Translations under genes and position numbers: made by a program
Assembly (NCBI GenBank): GCA_050291245.1
Contig: JBNKJP010000035.1
Coordinates: 31,660 to 95,659 of the forward strand
Direction of reading: 5' to 3'
DNA: 64,000 nt
DNA from: Thiodiazotropha sp050291245
GTDB lineage: Bacteria; Pseudomonadota; Gammaproteobacteria; Chromatiales; Chromatiaceae
Shown: positions 49,706 to 59,129 of the stretch, in pieces
Position numbering within the stretch: position 1 is the stretch's first letter
How the letters are laid out: every line of letters begins with the position of its first letter
The notes under the pieces: model-generated
Databases searched by the model: none
What the model was told of the DNA's origin: nothing
What the model saw: the letters and a program-made list of their open reading frames with translations, nothing else

Positions 49706-50836
49706 TCAATCCCCACCCTGCAGCAGCACCGCCACATCCCGCGAATCGCCGTTGCGCCAGATGCTCAGCGTCACCCGGTCTCCGATATGAAAATCGTCCA
49801 GCCGAACCAGCATCTCGGAGATTGAAGTCACCGGCTGACCATTGATCGCCTGGATGACATCACCCAGGATAATCTCCCCCGCGGGACCGATCTTGGTACC
49901 CCGCAGCCCGGCCTGGTCCGCGGTGGTACCCGGCTCCACCTTCAACAGCACCACGCCCTCGACGCCCAGCTTGGCGGTCAGGTTTCCGTTCAGTCCCTCG
50001 TCCACCCCCACCCCCAGGGTCGGGCGCACATAGTGTCCCCGGGCGATCAGTTCCGGCACCACCCGGTTGACCGTATCCACCGGCACCGCGAAACCGATGC
50101 CCGCATAGGCCCCCGAAGGGGAGAAGATCGCGGTGTTGATCCCGATCAGCCGACCGGCGCTGTCGAGCAGCGGACCACCGGAGTTACCCGGGTTAATGGC
50201 CGCGTCGGTCTGGATCAGATGTTTGATGGTCGCCCCGTTATCCTCGGTGAAGGAGCGGTCCAGGGCGGAGACCAGTCCGCCGGTCAGGGTATAGTCGAGG
50301 CCGAAGGGGTTACCGATGGCAAACACCTTCTGCCCGACCTGCAGGTCATGGCTGGTACCCACAGGCAGGGCAGGGGGGCGGTCGAAGGCCACATTGATGC
50401 GCAACACCGCCAGATCGTGAGTCGAACTACTGCCCACCAGCACCGCATTGTAGCTTCGTCCGTCATTGAGACGTACCGTTGCCTCCGAGGCCTCCTCGAT
50501 CACATGGTTGTTAGTGACAATATGCCCATCGTCGTCCCAAACCAGCCCGGATCCCGTACCCCGGGGGACGGCGAAGATATTCCGTGTCCAGTAGTCCCGA
50601 ACGTGCTGGGTGGTGCTGATGAACACCACCGAGGGACTCGCCTGATCGAAGATACTGATGGTCGCGCGCTCATCCGCCGCCAACTCTCCCCGGGCAGTGA
50701 TCGACCTCGGTTCCGCCGTCGAACCGATCAGATAGTGGCGAATCCAGGGCAGGAGTTGCCACAAGGCCGCGATCAGAAGCACGAACCAGGAGAATTTGAG
50801 CAAGCCTTTGACGAAGCGGTCTTCCGCTACGGACAT
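49706..50836 (-). CDS. DegS/AlgW-like membrane-anchored HtrA protease
   Basis: 376 aa. Membrane anchor (about 11-31), a trypsin-like domain with His in TNNHVIEE, Asp in THDLAVL and Ser in NPGNSGGP, and one PDZ domain (about 265-370). One PDZ plus an anchor is the DegS layout, the site-1 sigmaE protease. A gene for RseA or RpoE is not in this window, so the partner is unproven. Confidence 0.88.
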   Translation of the reverse strand: MSVAEDRFVKGLLKFSWFVLLIAALWQLLPWIRHYLIGSTAEPRSITARGELAADERATISIFDQASPSVVFISTTQHVRDYWTRNIFAVPRGTGSGLVWDDDGHIVTNNHVIEEASEATVRLNDGRSYNAVLVGSSSTHDLAVLRINVAFDRPPALPVGTSHDLQVGQKVFAIGNPFGLDYTLTGGLVSALDRSFTEDNGATIKHLIQTDAAINPGNSGGPLLDSAGRLIGINTAIFSPSGAYAGIGFAVPVDTVNRVVPELIARGHYVRPTLGVGVDEGLNGNLTAKLGVEGVVLLKVEPGTTADQAGLRGTKIGPAGEIILGDVIQAINGQPVTSISEMLVRLDDFHIGDRVTLSIWRNGDSRDVAVLLQGGD

Positions 50837-50930
50837 TCGTGCACTCCGTATTGATTGATCAGGCCGTAGAAAATCACACCCCGGTGTGCCCGTTCAACCC
50901 GCCTGCCACTGAGTCTATGTTATAACCTTT

Positions 50931-51296
50931 CCCGATCACCTACTATGCTCCGCCATAGGGTGGTGGGTGTGGGAAAAGTTTTTAGTTTTTAGTGGATGAG
51001 TTCGCTGCGCTCACGGGGTATGGGCTCCCCCTCTCCCTTCGGAGGGTGTTGTAAAAGCATGCCGAGACTCATCTCAAACGGATTTTGGTTGCAGATACCA
51101 TCGATTTTGTGCTTTTTATCGAACGTTTTACCGAGACAATTCATTCTTTCCTCCTTTTGCGACACCTTCCTTCGCGGGAGAGGGGGCATAAAAAAACCTG
51201 TGAGCGCAGCGAACTCATCCACTCAAAACTAAAAACTCAACACTCAAAACTGCTGTTGGCGACTGATCCACTGGCTGAGTAAAGTGGGTAATCAGG
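50931..51296. repeat. Modular inverted-repeat element, copy B (outer ends inverted)
   Basis: The left end (CCGATCACCTACTATG...) is the complement of the right end of copy A, and the right end (...AAGTGGGTAATCAGG) is the complement of copy A's left end. The core keeps copy A's plus-strand orientation (GGGCTCCCCCTCTCCC). TAACCTTT occurs just outside both ends, but the right outside repeat continues into sequence like the left end, so it may not be a simple target duplication. Carries a small ORF on the minus strand. Confidence 0.85.
50989..51144 (-). CDS. Small ORF in repeat copy B (51 aa)
   Basis: ATG 51144 has AGGAGG 7 nt upstream. The product starts MNCLGKTFDKKHKID and continues with ICNQN, FEMSL and LQHPPKGEGEP, ending in the repeat arm (RERSELIH). 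A related frame is in copy C with a 12-nt in-frame deletion. No recognised family. It could be a small element-borne peptide or just conserved repeat DNA. Confidence 0.4.
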   Translation of the reverse strand: MNCLGKTFDKKHKIDGICNQNPFEMSLGMLLQHPPKGEGEPIPRERSELIH

Positions 51297-51318
51297 TAAC
51301 CTTTTCCGACCACCTAAG

Positions 51319-51924
51319 TCACTCAGCCGTCGCCCCATGCCGCTGCCAATGCCCCCGCGCCAGGCGGTAGAGGCAGTGTTCCCGCAGCGGACTGCCAAGG
51401 GGCATCAGGGGATGTTCGAAGGTCTGCGCCTGTAACACCATACCCAGACGCTCCATCACCGCACGGGAGCGCCGGTTGCCGAGGGCCGTGAAGGAGACGA
51501 TCTCTGCATACCCCAGGGTCTCGAACCCGACCCGCAACGCACCCCGCGCGGCTTCGGTTGCCAGCCCCCGGCCCCAGTAGTCGAATGCCAGACGCCAGGC
51601 GATTTCGGTACAAGGCGCACAGGGCAGTTGCGGAATCGGCCGGTGCAGACCGACAACACCGATGAAGGTCCCGCTCGTCTTCAACTCCGCCACCCAGAGT
51701 CCCCAACCTCGCTCAGCAATCAGATTCCGGCAGCGCTCAGCCATCTCATCACTTTGGGTGCGGCTCAACGGCCGGGGAAAATAGCGCATGACCCGGTGAT
51801 CCGCGTTCAGTGCGGCGAAGGGCGCCAAGTCAGGCTTACGCCACTGTCTCAGCAACAGGCGTTCGGTTTCGAATTCCAGCAGGGGAATGTGGGGGACTTC
51901 CTCCCGAGACGGATCATCAGGCAT
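51319..51924 (-). CDS. GNAT N-acetyltransferase (RimJ-like)
   Basis: 201 aa. GNAT fold with TERLLLRQWRKPDLAPF, WGLWVAELKTSGTFIG, EIAWRLAFDYWGRGLATEA and GNRRSRAVMERLGM, the pattern of ribosomal-protein or small-molecule acetyltransferases. Acceptor unknown. Confidence 0.9.
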   Translation of the reverse strand: MPDDPSREEVPHIPLLEFETERLLLRQWRKPDLAPFAALNADHRVMRYFPRPLSRTQSDEMAERCRNLIAERGWGLWVAELKTSGTFIGVVGLHRPIPQLPCAPCTEIAWRLAFDYWGRGLATEAARGALRVGFETLGYAEIVSFTALGNRRSRAVMERLGMVLQAQTFEHPLMPLGSPLREHCLYRLARGHWQRHGATAE

Positions 51925-51936
51925 GGGTCGACTTTT

Positions 51937-52299
51937 TCATATGGATAAGGCACGGTGATTCCCGGTTTCAACCTTTCGACCGATTCGGTAAGCATCGGCC
52001 ATACCCAGCACCCAGATTCCGATCAGTGACCAAAAGGGGATACGGACAGTACGCCCGAGATCCGCGGCCTTAAGAGTCACCTGTTGGGAAATCACCGCCG
52101 GATCGGCGGGCAAATCCCCCACCAGGATCTGATCCACGATCTGCTGAGCCACGGCCATCACCGGGGAAATCAGGAAAGAAAGAGCCACCAGGGCAGCGGC
52201 AATCAGTAGCAGTCCGAACAGATAGCGGCGCAGGTAGATATGCCCGGCGCCCGGAAACACCAGCCCCGACCAAAGCAGGGCGGCCAGCGATTTCGACAT
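51937..52299 (-). CDS. Small membrane protein, unknown
   Basis: 120 aa. FPGAGHIYLRRYLFGLLLI begins the first of two N-terminal hydrophobic segments (about 8-46), and a third lies near 92-108. The GxGHxYLRR opening is shared by several small integral-membrane families. No function assigned. AGGA precedes the ATG. Confidence 0.75.
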   Translation of the reverse strand: MSKSLAALLWSGLVFPGAGHIYLRRYLFGLLLIAAALVALSFLISPVMAVAQQIVDQILVGDLPADPAVISQQVTLKAADLGRTVRIPFWSLIGIWVLGMADAYRIGRKVETGNHRALSI

Positions 52300-52313
52300 G
52301 ATTTGTATATCCT

Positions 52314-52329
52314 AGTGTAGTGTCTCAGG
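52314..52329. repeat. Half palindrome TAGTGTAGTGTCTCAG
   Basis: Ends at the cbpM stop. It is an inverted copy of CTGAGACACTACAC at 52669-52682, on the other side of cbpM. Confidence 0.5.
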
Positions 52330-52644
52330 CTAATCCATAAGATGCAGACGGGCGCGCAGACGTTCCAACTCTTCCAGCAGATCCAGGGCCAAGGCTGCGC
52401 CGGCGGGGTTCACCCCGAGATCCCGCTGCAGCCTCTGGGCACAGCGCACTCGCCGCACACTCACACCTTGAAACACCCATTGCACCGGGTTGCGGCCCTG
52501 GGGTTCGATCACGCCCTCATCGACCAGTTCCAGAATCCGTTCCGCGGGCAGACGACAGGCTCGGGACAGTTCGCCGAGGGTCAGCGCCACATCCTCGTCC
52601 AACAGGTCACCGGACATCAGATTGCTCAAATCCGCTTTCACCAT
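52330..52644 (-). CDS. cbpM: Chaperone modulator CbpM
   Basis: 104 aa. MerR-like HTH (LGELSRACRLPAERILELVDEG) and C-terminal helix (GAALALDLLEELERLR), as in CbpM, which inhibits the DnaJ-like CbpA. Encoded 31 nt after cbpA. Confidence 0.9.
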   Translation of the reverse strand: MVKADLSNLMSGDLLDEDVALTLGELSRACRLPAERILELVDEGVIEPQGRNPVQWVFQGVSVRRVRCAQRLQRDLGVNPAGAALALDLLEELERLRARLHLMD

Positions 52645-52663
52645 GATTCAAACCCCTTGTGTC

Positions 52664-52682
52664 GTGTCTGAGACACTACACG
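52664..52682. repeat. Palindrome GTGTCTGAGACAC between cbpA and cbpM
   Basis: GTGTCT-G-AGACAC, extended by imperfect flanks; overlaps the last codons of cbpA. Inverted partner of 52314-52329. Confidence 0.5.
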
Positions 52683-53617
52683 AGATGCGCCCGTGGATTG
52701 AATTTAAAGGCATTCGCGAAATCCCGATAGGCCGCGATCGCCTGATCATTGTCCGCCTTAGGCAGCTCGATCTGCAACACCACATAGAGATCGCCGGTCT
52801 CTCTGGCGGGAATCCCGCGCCCGCTCAGCCGCAGTTTGCGACCGGCGGCCGAATGGGCCGGGATCTTAAGATCCACCGCGCCGGTGGGCGTTGGCGCCTT
52901 CACCGTGGCGCCGAGCGCGGCCTCCCAGGGGGCCACCGGCAGATTCAGATAGACATCCCGCCCCTCGACCCGGTAGAAAGGATGGGGCTGAAATTCGATT
53001 TCCAGATAGAGATCCCCGGGCTCACCCTGGCCGAACCCGGCACCCCCCTGCTTGGCCAGGCGGATATGCTGTCCCTGTCGCACCCCTTTCGGAATCCGGA
53101 CATTCAGGGTGCGCGCTTTCACTTGGGGCCGACCATCCGGACCCACTTCGGTAGCCTTCAGGGTGAGACTGCGGGCCGCGCCGTGATAGGCGTCCTCGAT
53201 ATCGATGCTGACCCGGGCGTAGACGTCCTCCCCCCGGGCATGGAACTCCCTGCGGGTATAGCGCCCACCCAAGCCGCCCCCACCGAACAGGGATTCGAAG
53301 AAATCACTGAATTGCTCCGCATCCCCACCGGTGAATCCACCGCCCCGAAACTCGAAGCCCTGGCTCCAGTTCGGCGGCGGCCGAAACTCCTGACCGGATT
53401 TCCAGTGGGCGCCCAACTGGTCATAGGCGGCGCGTTTTTCCGGGTCCTTCAACACCTCGTAGGCCTCACCCACCTCCTTGAAGCGAACCTCGGCGTCCGG
53501 CTCCTTGCTCACATCCGGATGATATTTTCTGGCCAGCTTGCGGTAGGCGCGCTTGACCTCATCCTGGGTCGCGTCCCGTTTGACACCCATGATTTTGTAG
53601 TAGTCTTTATATTCCAT
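52676..53617 (-). CDS. cbpA: DnaJ-like co-chaperone CbpA
   Basis: 313 aa from ATG 53617; the frame is open 35 codons further. The J domain (about 5-70) has HPD in YHPDVSKEP, then a Gly/Phe-rich region and two C-terminal substrate-binding domains without a Cys-rich zinc region, as in CbpA rather than DnaJ. The 12-bp GTGTCT palindrome overlaps its end. Confidence 0.95.
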   Translation of the reverse strand: MEYKDYYKIMGVKRDATQDEVKRAYRKLARKYHPDVSKEPDAEVRFKEVGEAYEVLKDPEKRAAYDQLGAHWKSGQEFRPPPNWSQGFEFRGGGFTGGDAEQFSDFFESLFGGGGLGGRYTRREFHARGEDVYARVSIDIEDAYHGAARSLTLKATEVGPDGRPQVKARTLNVRIPKGVRQGQHIRLAKQGGAGFGQGEPGDLYLEIEFQPHPFYRVEGRDVYLNLPVAPWEAALGATVKAPTPTGAVDLKIPAHSAAGRKLRLSGRGIPARETGDLYVVLQIELPKADNDQAIAAYRDFANAFKFNPRAHLV

Positions 53618-53751
53618 AACGCTCGAATCGATTGAAATGCTTCGACGCTCTACTGAAAATATTGGGCATCCGTGAAGACTTATCAAGTCACTGGAAGACA
53701 CCCTCTCCCGGAGAGAAGGCATCGATTTGGGGAAACAATGGGACCTAGGGG

Positions 53752-53833
53752 GAATGGCACTTAACTTGAGCCAAAAACCCTCGTCATCCCGGCGGATGAC
53801 GAGGGTTTATATTAGCTCAAGTAAATACCATTC
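53752..53833. repeat. 82-bp MITE-like inverted repeat
   Basis: Arms of about 38 bp, more than 80 percent matched (outer end GAATGG, inner ACCCTCGTCATCC/GGATGACGAGGGT), separated by CGGC. Lies between the degQ stop and cbpA. Its outer end recurs at 15835-15852. Confidence 0.65.
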
Positions 53834-53847
53834 TGATCTAGGGGTTA

Positions 53848-55323
53848 TTACCAGTTCAAAGCCAGGTAGCGCTGCATGCCACCCTTGCGGATCAGCAGCA
53901 GGATGCGCTTCTCTTTGCGACTCTGATTGACCACCTGTTCGAACTCGGACGCACTGGAAAGGGTGCGTCGATTCGCCTGAATGATCACGGTGCCCGGTTC
54001 GATACCCGCCATCGCAGCGATTGAACCGCTACGCACCTCGGTCACCACCACGCCCTCACCGGCACGGGCGCCAAACTGGCCCGCCAGTTCCGGTGTCAGG
54101 GTTTGCACCGTGAGTCCCAGTTCATCGGCGCTCTGGGTACCGCCCTGGGCCACCCGTTTGTCCTGACTCAATTCACCGATCGTGACTTCGAGCGTCTCGG
54201 ACCTGCCGTCGCGGAGAATTCCGAGTTCCGCCCGTGTACCCGGCGCAGTCAGGGCCACCTGATTACGGAAGTTACCCACCGTTGTCACCGGCTTGCCCTG
54301 ATAGCTGAGGATCACATCCCCCTGTTTCAGACCGGCGCGAAACGCGGGTGAATCCTCACTCACCTGGGCCACCAGGATGCCTTTGCCCGGCTCCATATCG
54401 AAGGATTGCGCCAGCTCCGGGGTCAGTTGCTGGATGACAATGCCCAGAAAGCCCCGGGTGACACTGCCCTGGTCGATCAGCTGATTGGCGATCGCCCGGG
54501 CCAGATTGCTGGGAATGGCGAAACCGACCCCCATGTAGCCACCGCTACGGCTGAAGATCGCGGTATTCATGCCAATGACCTGTCCGTCCAGATTGACCAG
54601 CGGCCCACCGGAGTTACCCGGATTGATCGCCGCATCGGTCTGAATGAAGTCCTCGTAATCGTTGATCCCAACCCCAGTGCGGCCTTTTGCGCTCACCACA
54701 CCCACGGTCAAGGTATGGCTCAGACCGAAAGGGTTGCCAATGGCCACCACCCATTCACCCACCTCGAGCTCGGCGGAATCACCCCACTCCAGGGCGGGAA
54801 CACCTCCCGTGGGTATCTCAATGACCGCCACATCGGATTGGGGATCCCGTCCGGTGACCTTGGCCTCGAACTCCTGACCATCCTGCAGTTTGACCCGGAT
54901 CTTGTCGGCGTTCTCCACCACATGATTATTGGTCAGGATATAGGACTTGTCGGACAGCAATCCGTCCCGGGTGGCGAATATAAAACCGGAACCCTGGGCA
55001 ATCGCTCGACGCGGCTGACGGGGCGCCTGCCGCGGAGTGATATTGGGGGAACCGTGATACTGATCGCCAAAAAAGCGTTTGAACATCTCGTCGCCAAATG
55101 GCCAGGGTTGATTGAAAGGCGTCCCATGGCGGGTGTTCGACGGCTGTTCTGCGGTGGCTTCAACCTGAATGAAGACCACCGAGGGGGATACGGAACGGGC
55201 GACCGAGGCAAACGCCTTACCGGTCTGCCGCAGATTCTCCAGGCCGCCTTCCTGAGCCTGAGCCGCGAGTGTGAAGAGCGAAAAAATTATCAGGAATAGA
55301 TGAGGTAAAGTTCTGCTTTTCAT
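53848..55323 (-). CDS. degQ: Periplasmic serine protease DegP/DegQ-like
   Basis: 491 aa from ATG 55323 (AGAGGA upstream). Signal peptide (MKSRTLPHLFLIIFSLFTLA, cleavage near AQA). Protease domain with TNNHVVEN, SDVAVIEI and NPGNSGGP, and two PDZ domains (about 290-385 and 400-490). The DegP or DegQ paralogue cannot be told apart from the sequence alone. Acts in periplasmic quality control. Confidence 0.92.
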   Translation of the reverse strand: MKSRTLPHLFLIIFSLFTLAAQAQEGGLENLRQTGKAFASVARSVSPSVVFIQVEATAEQPSNTRHGTPFNQPWPFGDEMFKRFFGDQYHGSPNITPRQAPRQPRRAIAQGSGFIFATRDGLLSDKSYILTNNHVVENADKIRVKLQDGQEFEAKVTGRDPQSDVAVIEIPTGGVPALEWGDSAELEVGEWVVAIGNPFGLSHTLTVGVVSAKGRTGVGINDYEDFIQTDAAINPGNSGGPLVNLDGQVIGMNTAIFSRSGGYMGVGFAIPSNLARAIANQLIDQGSVTRGFLGIVIQQLTPELAQSFDMEPGKGILVAQVSEDSPAFRAGLKQGDVILSYQGKPVTTVGNFRNQVALTAPGTRAELGILRDGRSETLEVTIGELSQDKRVAQGGTQSADELGLTVQTLTPELAGQFGARAGEGVVVTEVRSGSIAAMAGIEPGTVIIQANRRTLSSASEFEQVVNQSRKEKRILLLIRKGGMQRYLALNW

Positions 55324-55503
55324 CTGTGTCCTCTCATCGGTTGTGAGTACCTCGGGTTGTTTTTTGCTTGAAGGAATTACACGCACAGGGGCGCGCTCAG
55401 CTGGTCCATCCGCTGTCCGTCAAATGTCGACCTGAGCTTTGACCCGCGCAAACTCGCGCAAGTTCAATGAAACCGCAAACCGCATGCGAACACTTTCAGT
55501 GGT

Positions 55504-56154
55504 TCAATCTTCTATCTGCGAGGCAGTCACTGTGTCCGTATTCATGAGTGCAACCTGAATGTTAGCCATCTCTTCTTCACCCTTGGGATACAACTGGGAG
55601 ATTGCATCTTTCACCAACACAAGACGGAAATCCCGCTCACTGGCTTCATAAATCGTGGTGCGGGGACAATTGGGAAAATTACAACCGCAAAGCACCAGGG
55701 TATCCACATCCCGTTGTTTGAGAAATTCCTCCAATCCGGTTTGATAGAAGGAACCCCAGCGCGGTTTATACATGATGAACTCATTGGCGCTGACGGATTG
55801 AAACTCTCCAGACAACAACAACCGGGTGTCCAGATAAAGTTGTGGATCGGGTTTCAACGCATCGACCAACTGCACACCCTGCGTCTCCGGCGCCACCAGA
55901 GTTACACCCGATTCAACGGCTGCGCGACGACACAGGTCCACATTCGATCCGTCAGGCAGATAGATCCTCACTACATGCACGATGGGCAGACCGGAGCGGC
56001 GATAGGCTTCAACCAAGCGCCGCATATTCGGCAGGATCTCCTGGGTACCCGGGATTCTCGCGGGAGCATTCGGGAGCGTGAAATCGTTCTGGGTGTCGAT
56101 AGTGATCAGTGCCGAAGTAGACAGATGAGGTTTGGTATACGTTTCCACAGACAT
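55504..56154 (-). CDS. Isochorismatase-like cysteine hydrolase
   Basis: 216 aa from ATG 56154 with GGAGG 5 nt upstream. TIDTQNDFTLPNAP carries the catalytic Asp, YKPRWGSFYQTGLE the Lys and CGCNFPNCPR the Cys, so the triad is intact. Pairs of Cys in CGCNFPNC are unusual. The substrate is unknown (amidase or nicotinamidase-like). Confidence 0.9.
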   Translation of the reverse strand: MSVETYTKPHLSTSALITIDTQNDFTLPNAPARIPGTQEILPNMRRLVEAYRRSGLPIVHVVRIYLPDGSNVDLCRRAAVESGVTLVAPETQGVQLVDALKPDPQLYLDTRLLLSGEFQSVSANEFIMYKPRWGSFYQTGLEEFLKQRDVDTLVLCGCNFPNCPRTTIYEASERDFRLVLVKDAISQLYPKGEEEMANIQVALMNTDTVTASQIED

Positions 56155-56417
56155 CCACACCTCCGGATTTGCTAAACAGGATCAATGCGGTCCTCCCGCG
56201 TATCATCGCCAAAGCGCTGTCTTTTCTCAAATCACCCCTGGCGGATCGGGACGTTTGAATTCCGCCATGAAACGTTGCACAGAAGTCCCATTCTATTCGT
56301 TGTCCTGTTATCCTGCGGAAAAAGTGTATGGCCTGACATGTTTTTGACATGGACATAGACGATGATACTGAGATAATTTTCCCCACGACCTGTAAAAACC
56401 TGTCTACGGAATGATCC

Positions 56418-57728
56418 ATGACTGACAAGCCTAGAATCGTCGTGGTCGGTGGCGGCGCCGCCGGCCTGGAACTTGCCACCCGCCTCGGCAGGAAACTGGG
56501 CCGTAAGGGCAGGGCGGATATCACCCTGATCGACGCAACCCGCACCCACCTCTGGAAGCCCCTGCTGCACCAGGTTGCGGCCGGCAGTTTCGATCCCGCG
56601 CAACACGCCCTCGAATACCTGGCACATGCGCGCTGGAATCACTACCGCTTCCGACTGGGCGCCATGTCCGGGATCGATCGGGTTGCCCGTGAGGTGATCC
56701 TGGCACCACTGCTCGATGAAGCAGGGGAAGTGTTGATTCCCAGCCGGCGTTTCGGCTATGACTTCCTGGTCTTCGCGGTGGGCAGCGTCAGCAACGATTT
56801 CGGCACCCCGGGGGTGAAAGAGCACTGCCTGTTGCTCGACACGAAATCCCAGGCGATGGGTTTTCAGAAACAGCTTCTGGAGGCGCTGATCCGGGCCAAT
56901 ACCCAGAACGAACCCCTACGGGACGGCCAACTCGATGTCGCCATCGTGGGTGCGGGCGCCACCGGCGTCGAACTGGCTGCACAGCTGCACCAGGTGACCC
57001 GCCAGATCCCTCAGTACGGGTTTGAGACCATCGAACCCGATCGTCACGTTCGATTGCATATCCTCGACGCCGGACCGCAGATCCTGCCCGCTTTGCCGCT
57101 GGCCCTGTCCCAACAGGTCCAAAGTGAGTTGCAACGCCTGGGCATACAGGTTCATGTGTCACAAAAGGTGACCCGGATTACCGAAGACGCGGTGCACACC
57201 GAATCCGGCTTGGTGATACCGGCGAAGATCAAGGTCTGGGCGGCGGGTATCAAAGGCCCGGACTTCCTCGCGTCCCTGGGCTTTAATACCAACAGGATCA
57301 ATCAACTCAAGGTCAACCGCAACCTGCTGCTTGAGGATGACGAACGTATCTATGCCATCGGCGACTGCGCAGCCTGTCCAATGAACGACCAGGGGGACTG
57401 GGTGCCTCCCCGTGCCCAGGCAGCGCACCAGCAGGCATCCTACCTGGCCAAGGCACTCAGTCTCCGTTTGAAAAACAAGTCTTTGAATAAACCCTATCGC
57501 TACCGTGATTATGGATCACTGGTCACCCTGGGCCGGTACAGCACGGTAGGCAGTTTGATGGGTGCAATCACTGGAAGCGTCCGAGTCAGCGGGTGGATCG
57601 CCCGTTGGGTCTATCTGTCACTCTACAAGATGCATCAGCTGACTCTGTTCGGTTGGTGGCGAACCGGGCTGACGACACTCGCCCGAATGCTTCGGCGCAG
57701 CATCGATCCTGTGATCAAGCTGCATTAG
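56418..57728 (+). CDS. ndh: Type II NADH:quinone oxidoreductase
   Basis: 436 aa. FAD-binding VVVGGGAAGLELA, NAD-binding VAIVGAGATGVELAA and RIYAIGDCAACP, with C-terminal membrane-binding helices. Passes electrons from NADH to quinone without pumping. TTGACA occurs at about 56345, but no clear -10 at 16-18 nt. Confidence 0.95.
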   Translation: MTDKPRIVVVGGGAAGLELATRLGRKLGRKGRADITLIDATRTHLWKPLLHQVAAGSFDPAQHALEYLAHARWNHYRFRLGAMSGIDRVAREVILAPLLDEAGEVLIPSRRFGYDFLVFAVGSVSNDFGTPGVKEHCLLLDTKSQAMGFQKQLLEALIRANTQNEPLRDGQLDVAIVGAGATGVELAAQLHQVTRQIPQYGFETIEPDRHVRLHILDAGPQILPALPLALSQQVQSELQRLGIQVHVSQKVTRITEDAVHTESGLVIPAKIKVWAAGIKGPDFLASLGFNTNRINQLKVNRNLLLEDDERIYAIGDCAACPMNDQGDWVPPRAQAAHQQASYLAKALSLRLKNKSLNKPYRYRDYGSLVTLGRYSTVGSLMGAITGSVRVSGWIARWVYLSLYKMHQLTLFGWWRTGLTTLARMLRRSIDPVIKLH

Positions 57729-57736
57729 TGCGTCTT

Positions 57737-58942
57737 CTAATCATTTGCAAGCGCAGACCATGCAGGCAGCCGATCCGACTTACCAATAGCCTGAAGATAA
57801 CCCGCATCCAGACTGAGATCATCTAATCCACCCCCTGATACATCCTCTTTCTGGCGATTTGCCAAATAGTCGGCAACATGGGTGGCAGCCAATGGACCAA
57901 ATCTAATGTTATCTGATACAGCGGGAGAATGATGGTATGCCACCGCCTCGACCACTTCTGCCGGCAAGCCCCAGATACCGAGCAAATACGCGCCGATTTG
58001 TCCATGAGTAGCACCAAAAATTCGCTCTTCCGCTTCACTCCAATGAATATTTTCCTGCTTGACTAAAGCCCTCAGCTCAATAATTTTCGAAGAGAAATTC
58101 TCTTCCATAATCAAGTAGCCAAGATCGTGCATCATACCGGATATAAAACAATCATCGACCAATTTTTTTTCGCATTTTTCCAGTCTACCTATTTTTGATG
58201 CCAGAGTTGCCACTATCAAACTGTGCTCGAGGAGTTGCTGATGGCTGAACTCCGGATCTGCAACACTTTTAGAATCTAACTTATGAAAGATACCCACTGA
58301 GAGCACCAGGGCTTTGAGCGCATCAATACCTATGAGTTTAACTGCCTCGCGCGTATCGGATATATGTCGCCCGATACCAAAAAATGCAGAATTGACTAAC
58401 TGCAAAACCTTTGCCGTCATTGCAAGATCCTGAGCTACTGTATCGGCAATATCAAGTACACTACTATTTTCCGACTCCATCATTTTTTCAATCTTCATGT
58501 AGATATCAGGCAGGCTCGGAAGATTTTGAATCCCTGACATGAAGTGGATAACCTGACTGTCAGCCAGCATGTCTTGTATAAAAAACAAGCGCTCCAGGAT
58601 TTCTCTCAGCTTAGCGGGCTCGCAAGGTTTTGGTATGAATTGATGAGCATTACTAGTAGCTCTAATAATCATCTCTTCGTCCGAGTGACCGGACAAAACG
58701 AGACGAAACGTATCGGGTTGAATACGCGCTATGTTTTCAAGCACCTCCGCCCCATCCATAAGAGGCATTTTCATATCCGTGACAACCGCATCCAAAGGCA
58801 TTTTTTTTACCAACTCCAGTGCCTGTTTGGGTTGGTCGACAAAATGCATATCCCATTGTTTTCGCAAACTGTGTAGAGAACGCTGTAATCCACGTAAAAC
58901 ACTGGTCTCATCATCAATGAATAGAATTACCTTTCTATCCAT
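57737..58942 (-). CDS. Response regulator with HDOD output domain
   Basis: 401 aa. REC domain (1-120) with ILFIDDE, phosphorylatable Asp in VVTDMKMPLMDG and Lys in FIPKPCEP. Then an HDOD domain (about 130-380) with LPSLPDIYMKI and MMHDLGYLI. Such proteins act in signalling, often linked to c-di-GMP. No histidine kinase is next to it. Confidence 0.93.
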   Translation of the reverse strand: MDRKVILFIDDETSVLRGLQRSLHSLRKQWDMHFVDQPKQALELVKKMPLDAVVTDMKMPLMDGAEVLENIARIQPDTFRLVLSGHSDEEMIIRATSNAHQFIPKPCEPAKLREILERLFFIQDMLADSQVIHFMSGIQNLPSLPDIYMKIEKMMESENSSVLDIADTVAQDLAMTAKVLQLVNSAFFGIGRHISDTREAVKLIGIDALKALVLSVGIFHKLDSKSVADPEFSHQQLLEHSLIVATLASKIGRLEKCEKKLVDDCFISGMMHDLGYLIMEENFSSKIIELRALVKQENIHWSEAEERIFGATHGQIGAYLLGIWGLPAEVVEAVAYHHSPAVSDNIRFGPLAATHVADYLANRQKEDVSGGGLDDLSLDAGYLQAIGKSDRLPAWSALAND

Positions 58943-59129
58943 GGGGCTTTACTCCTGTATCATCAGTAGATCGGCTAACCAATCGAAATAGCGGTTCACC
59001 TTCAATCAGAATAGACACCTCTTCACAGCCAGTTCTTTTCCGGTAGTTATCAGTCTGGTAGATTTTTCCGTCATATACAATCTGAACCTCACAATCCCTA
59101 CATGCCGACCTGGAAAGAAAACAATTGCG
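58935..59129 (-). pseudogene. Small ORF remnant upstream of the HDOD regulator
   Basis: 64 codons between a TAA (59130-59132) and a TAG that overlaps the regulator's start. Reads CRDCEVQIVYDGKIYQTDNY in a coding-looking way, with paired Cys (CRDC). There is no ATG, GTG or TTG at its start; the only in-frame GTG is far inside. Could be a decayed gene or one with a non-canonical start. Confidence 0.3.

Noticed and set aside
50923..51304. Clean 8-bp target-site duplication TAACCTTT around repeat copy B
   Set aside because: The match outside the right end continues for about 20 nt into sequence like the left end of the element, so it may be a leftover end rather than a duplicated target.
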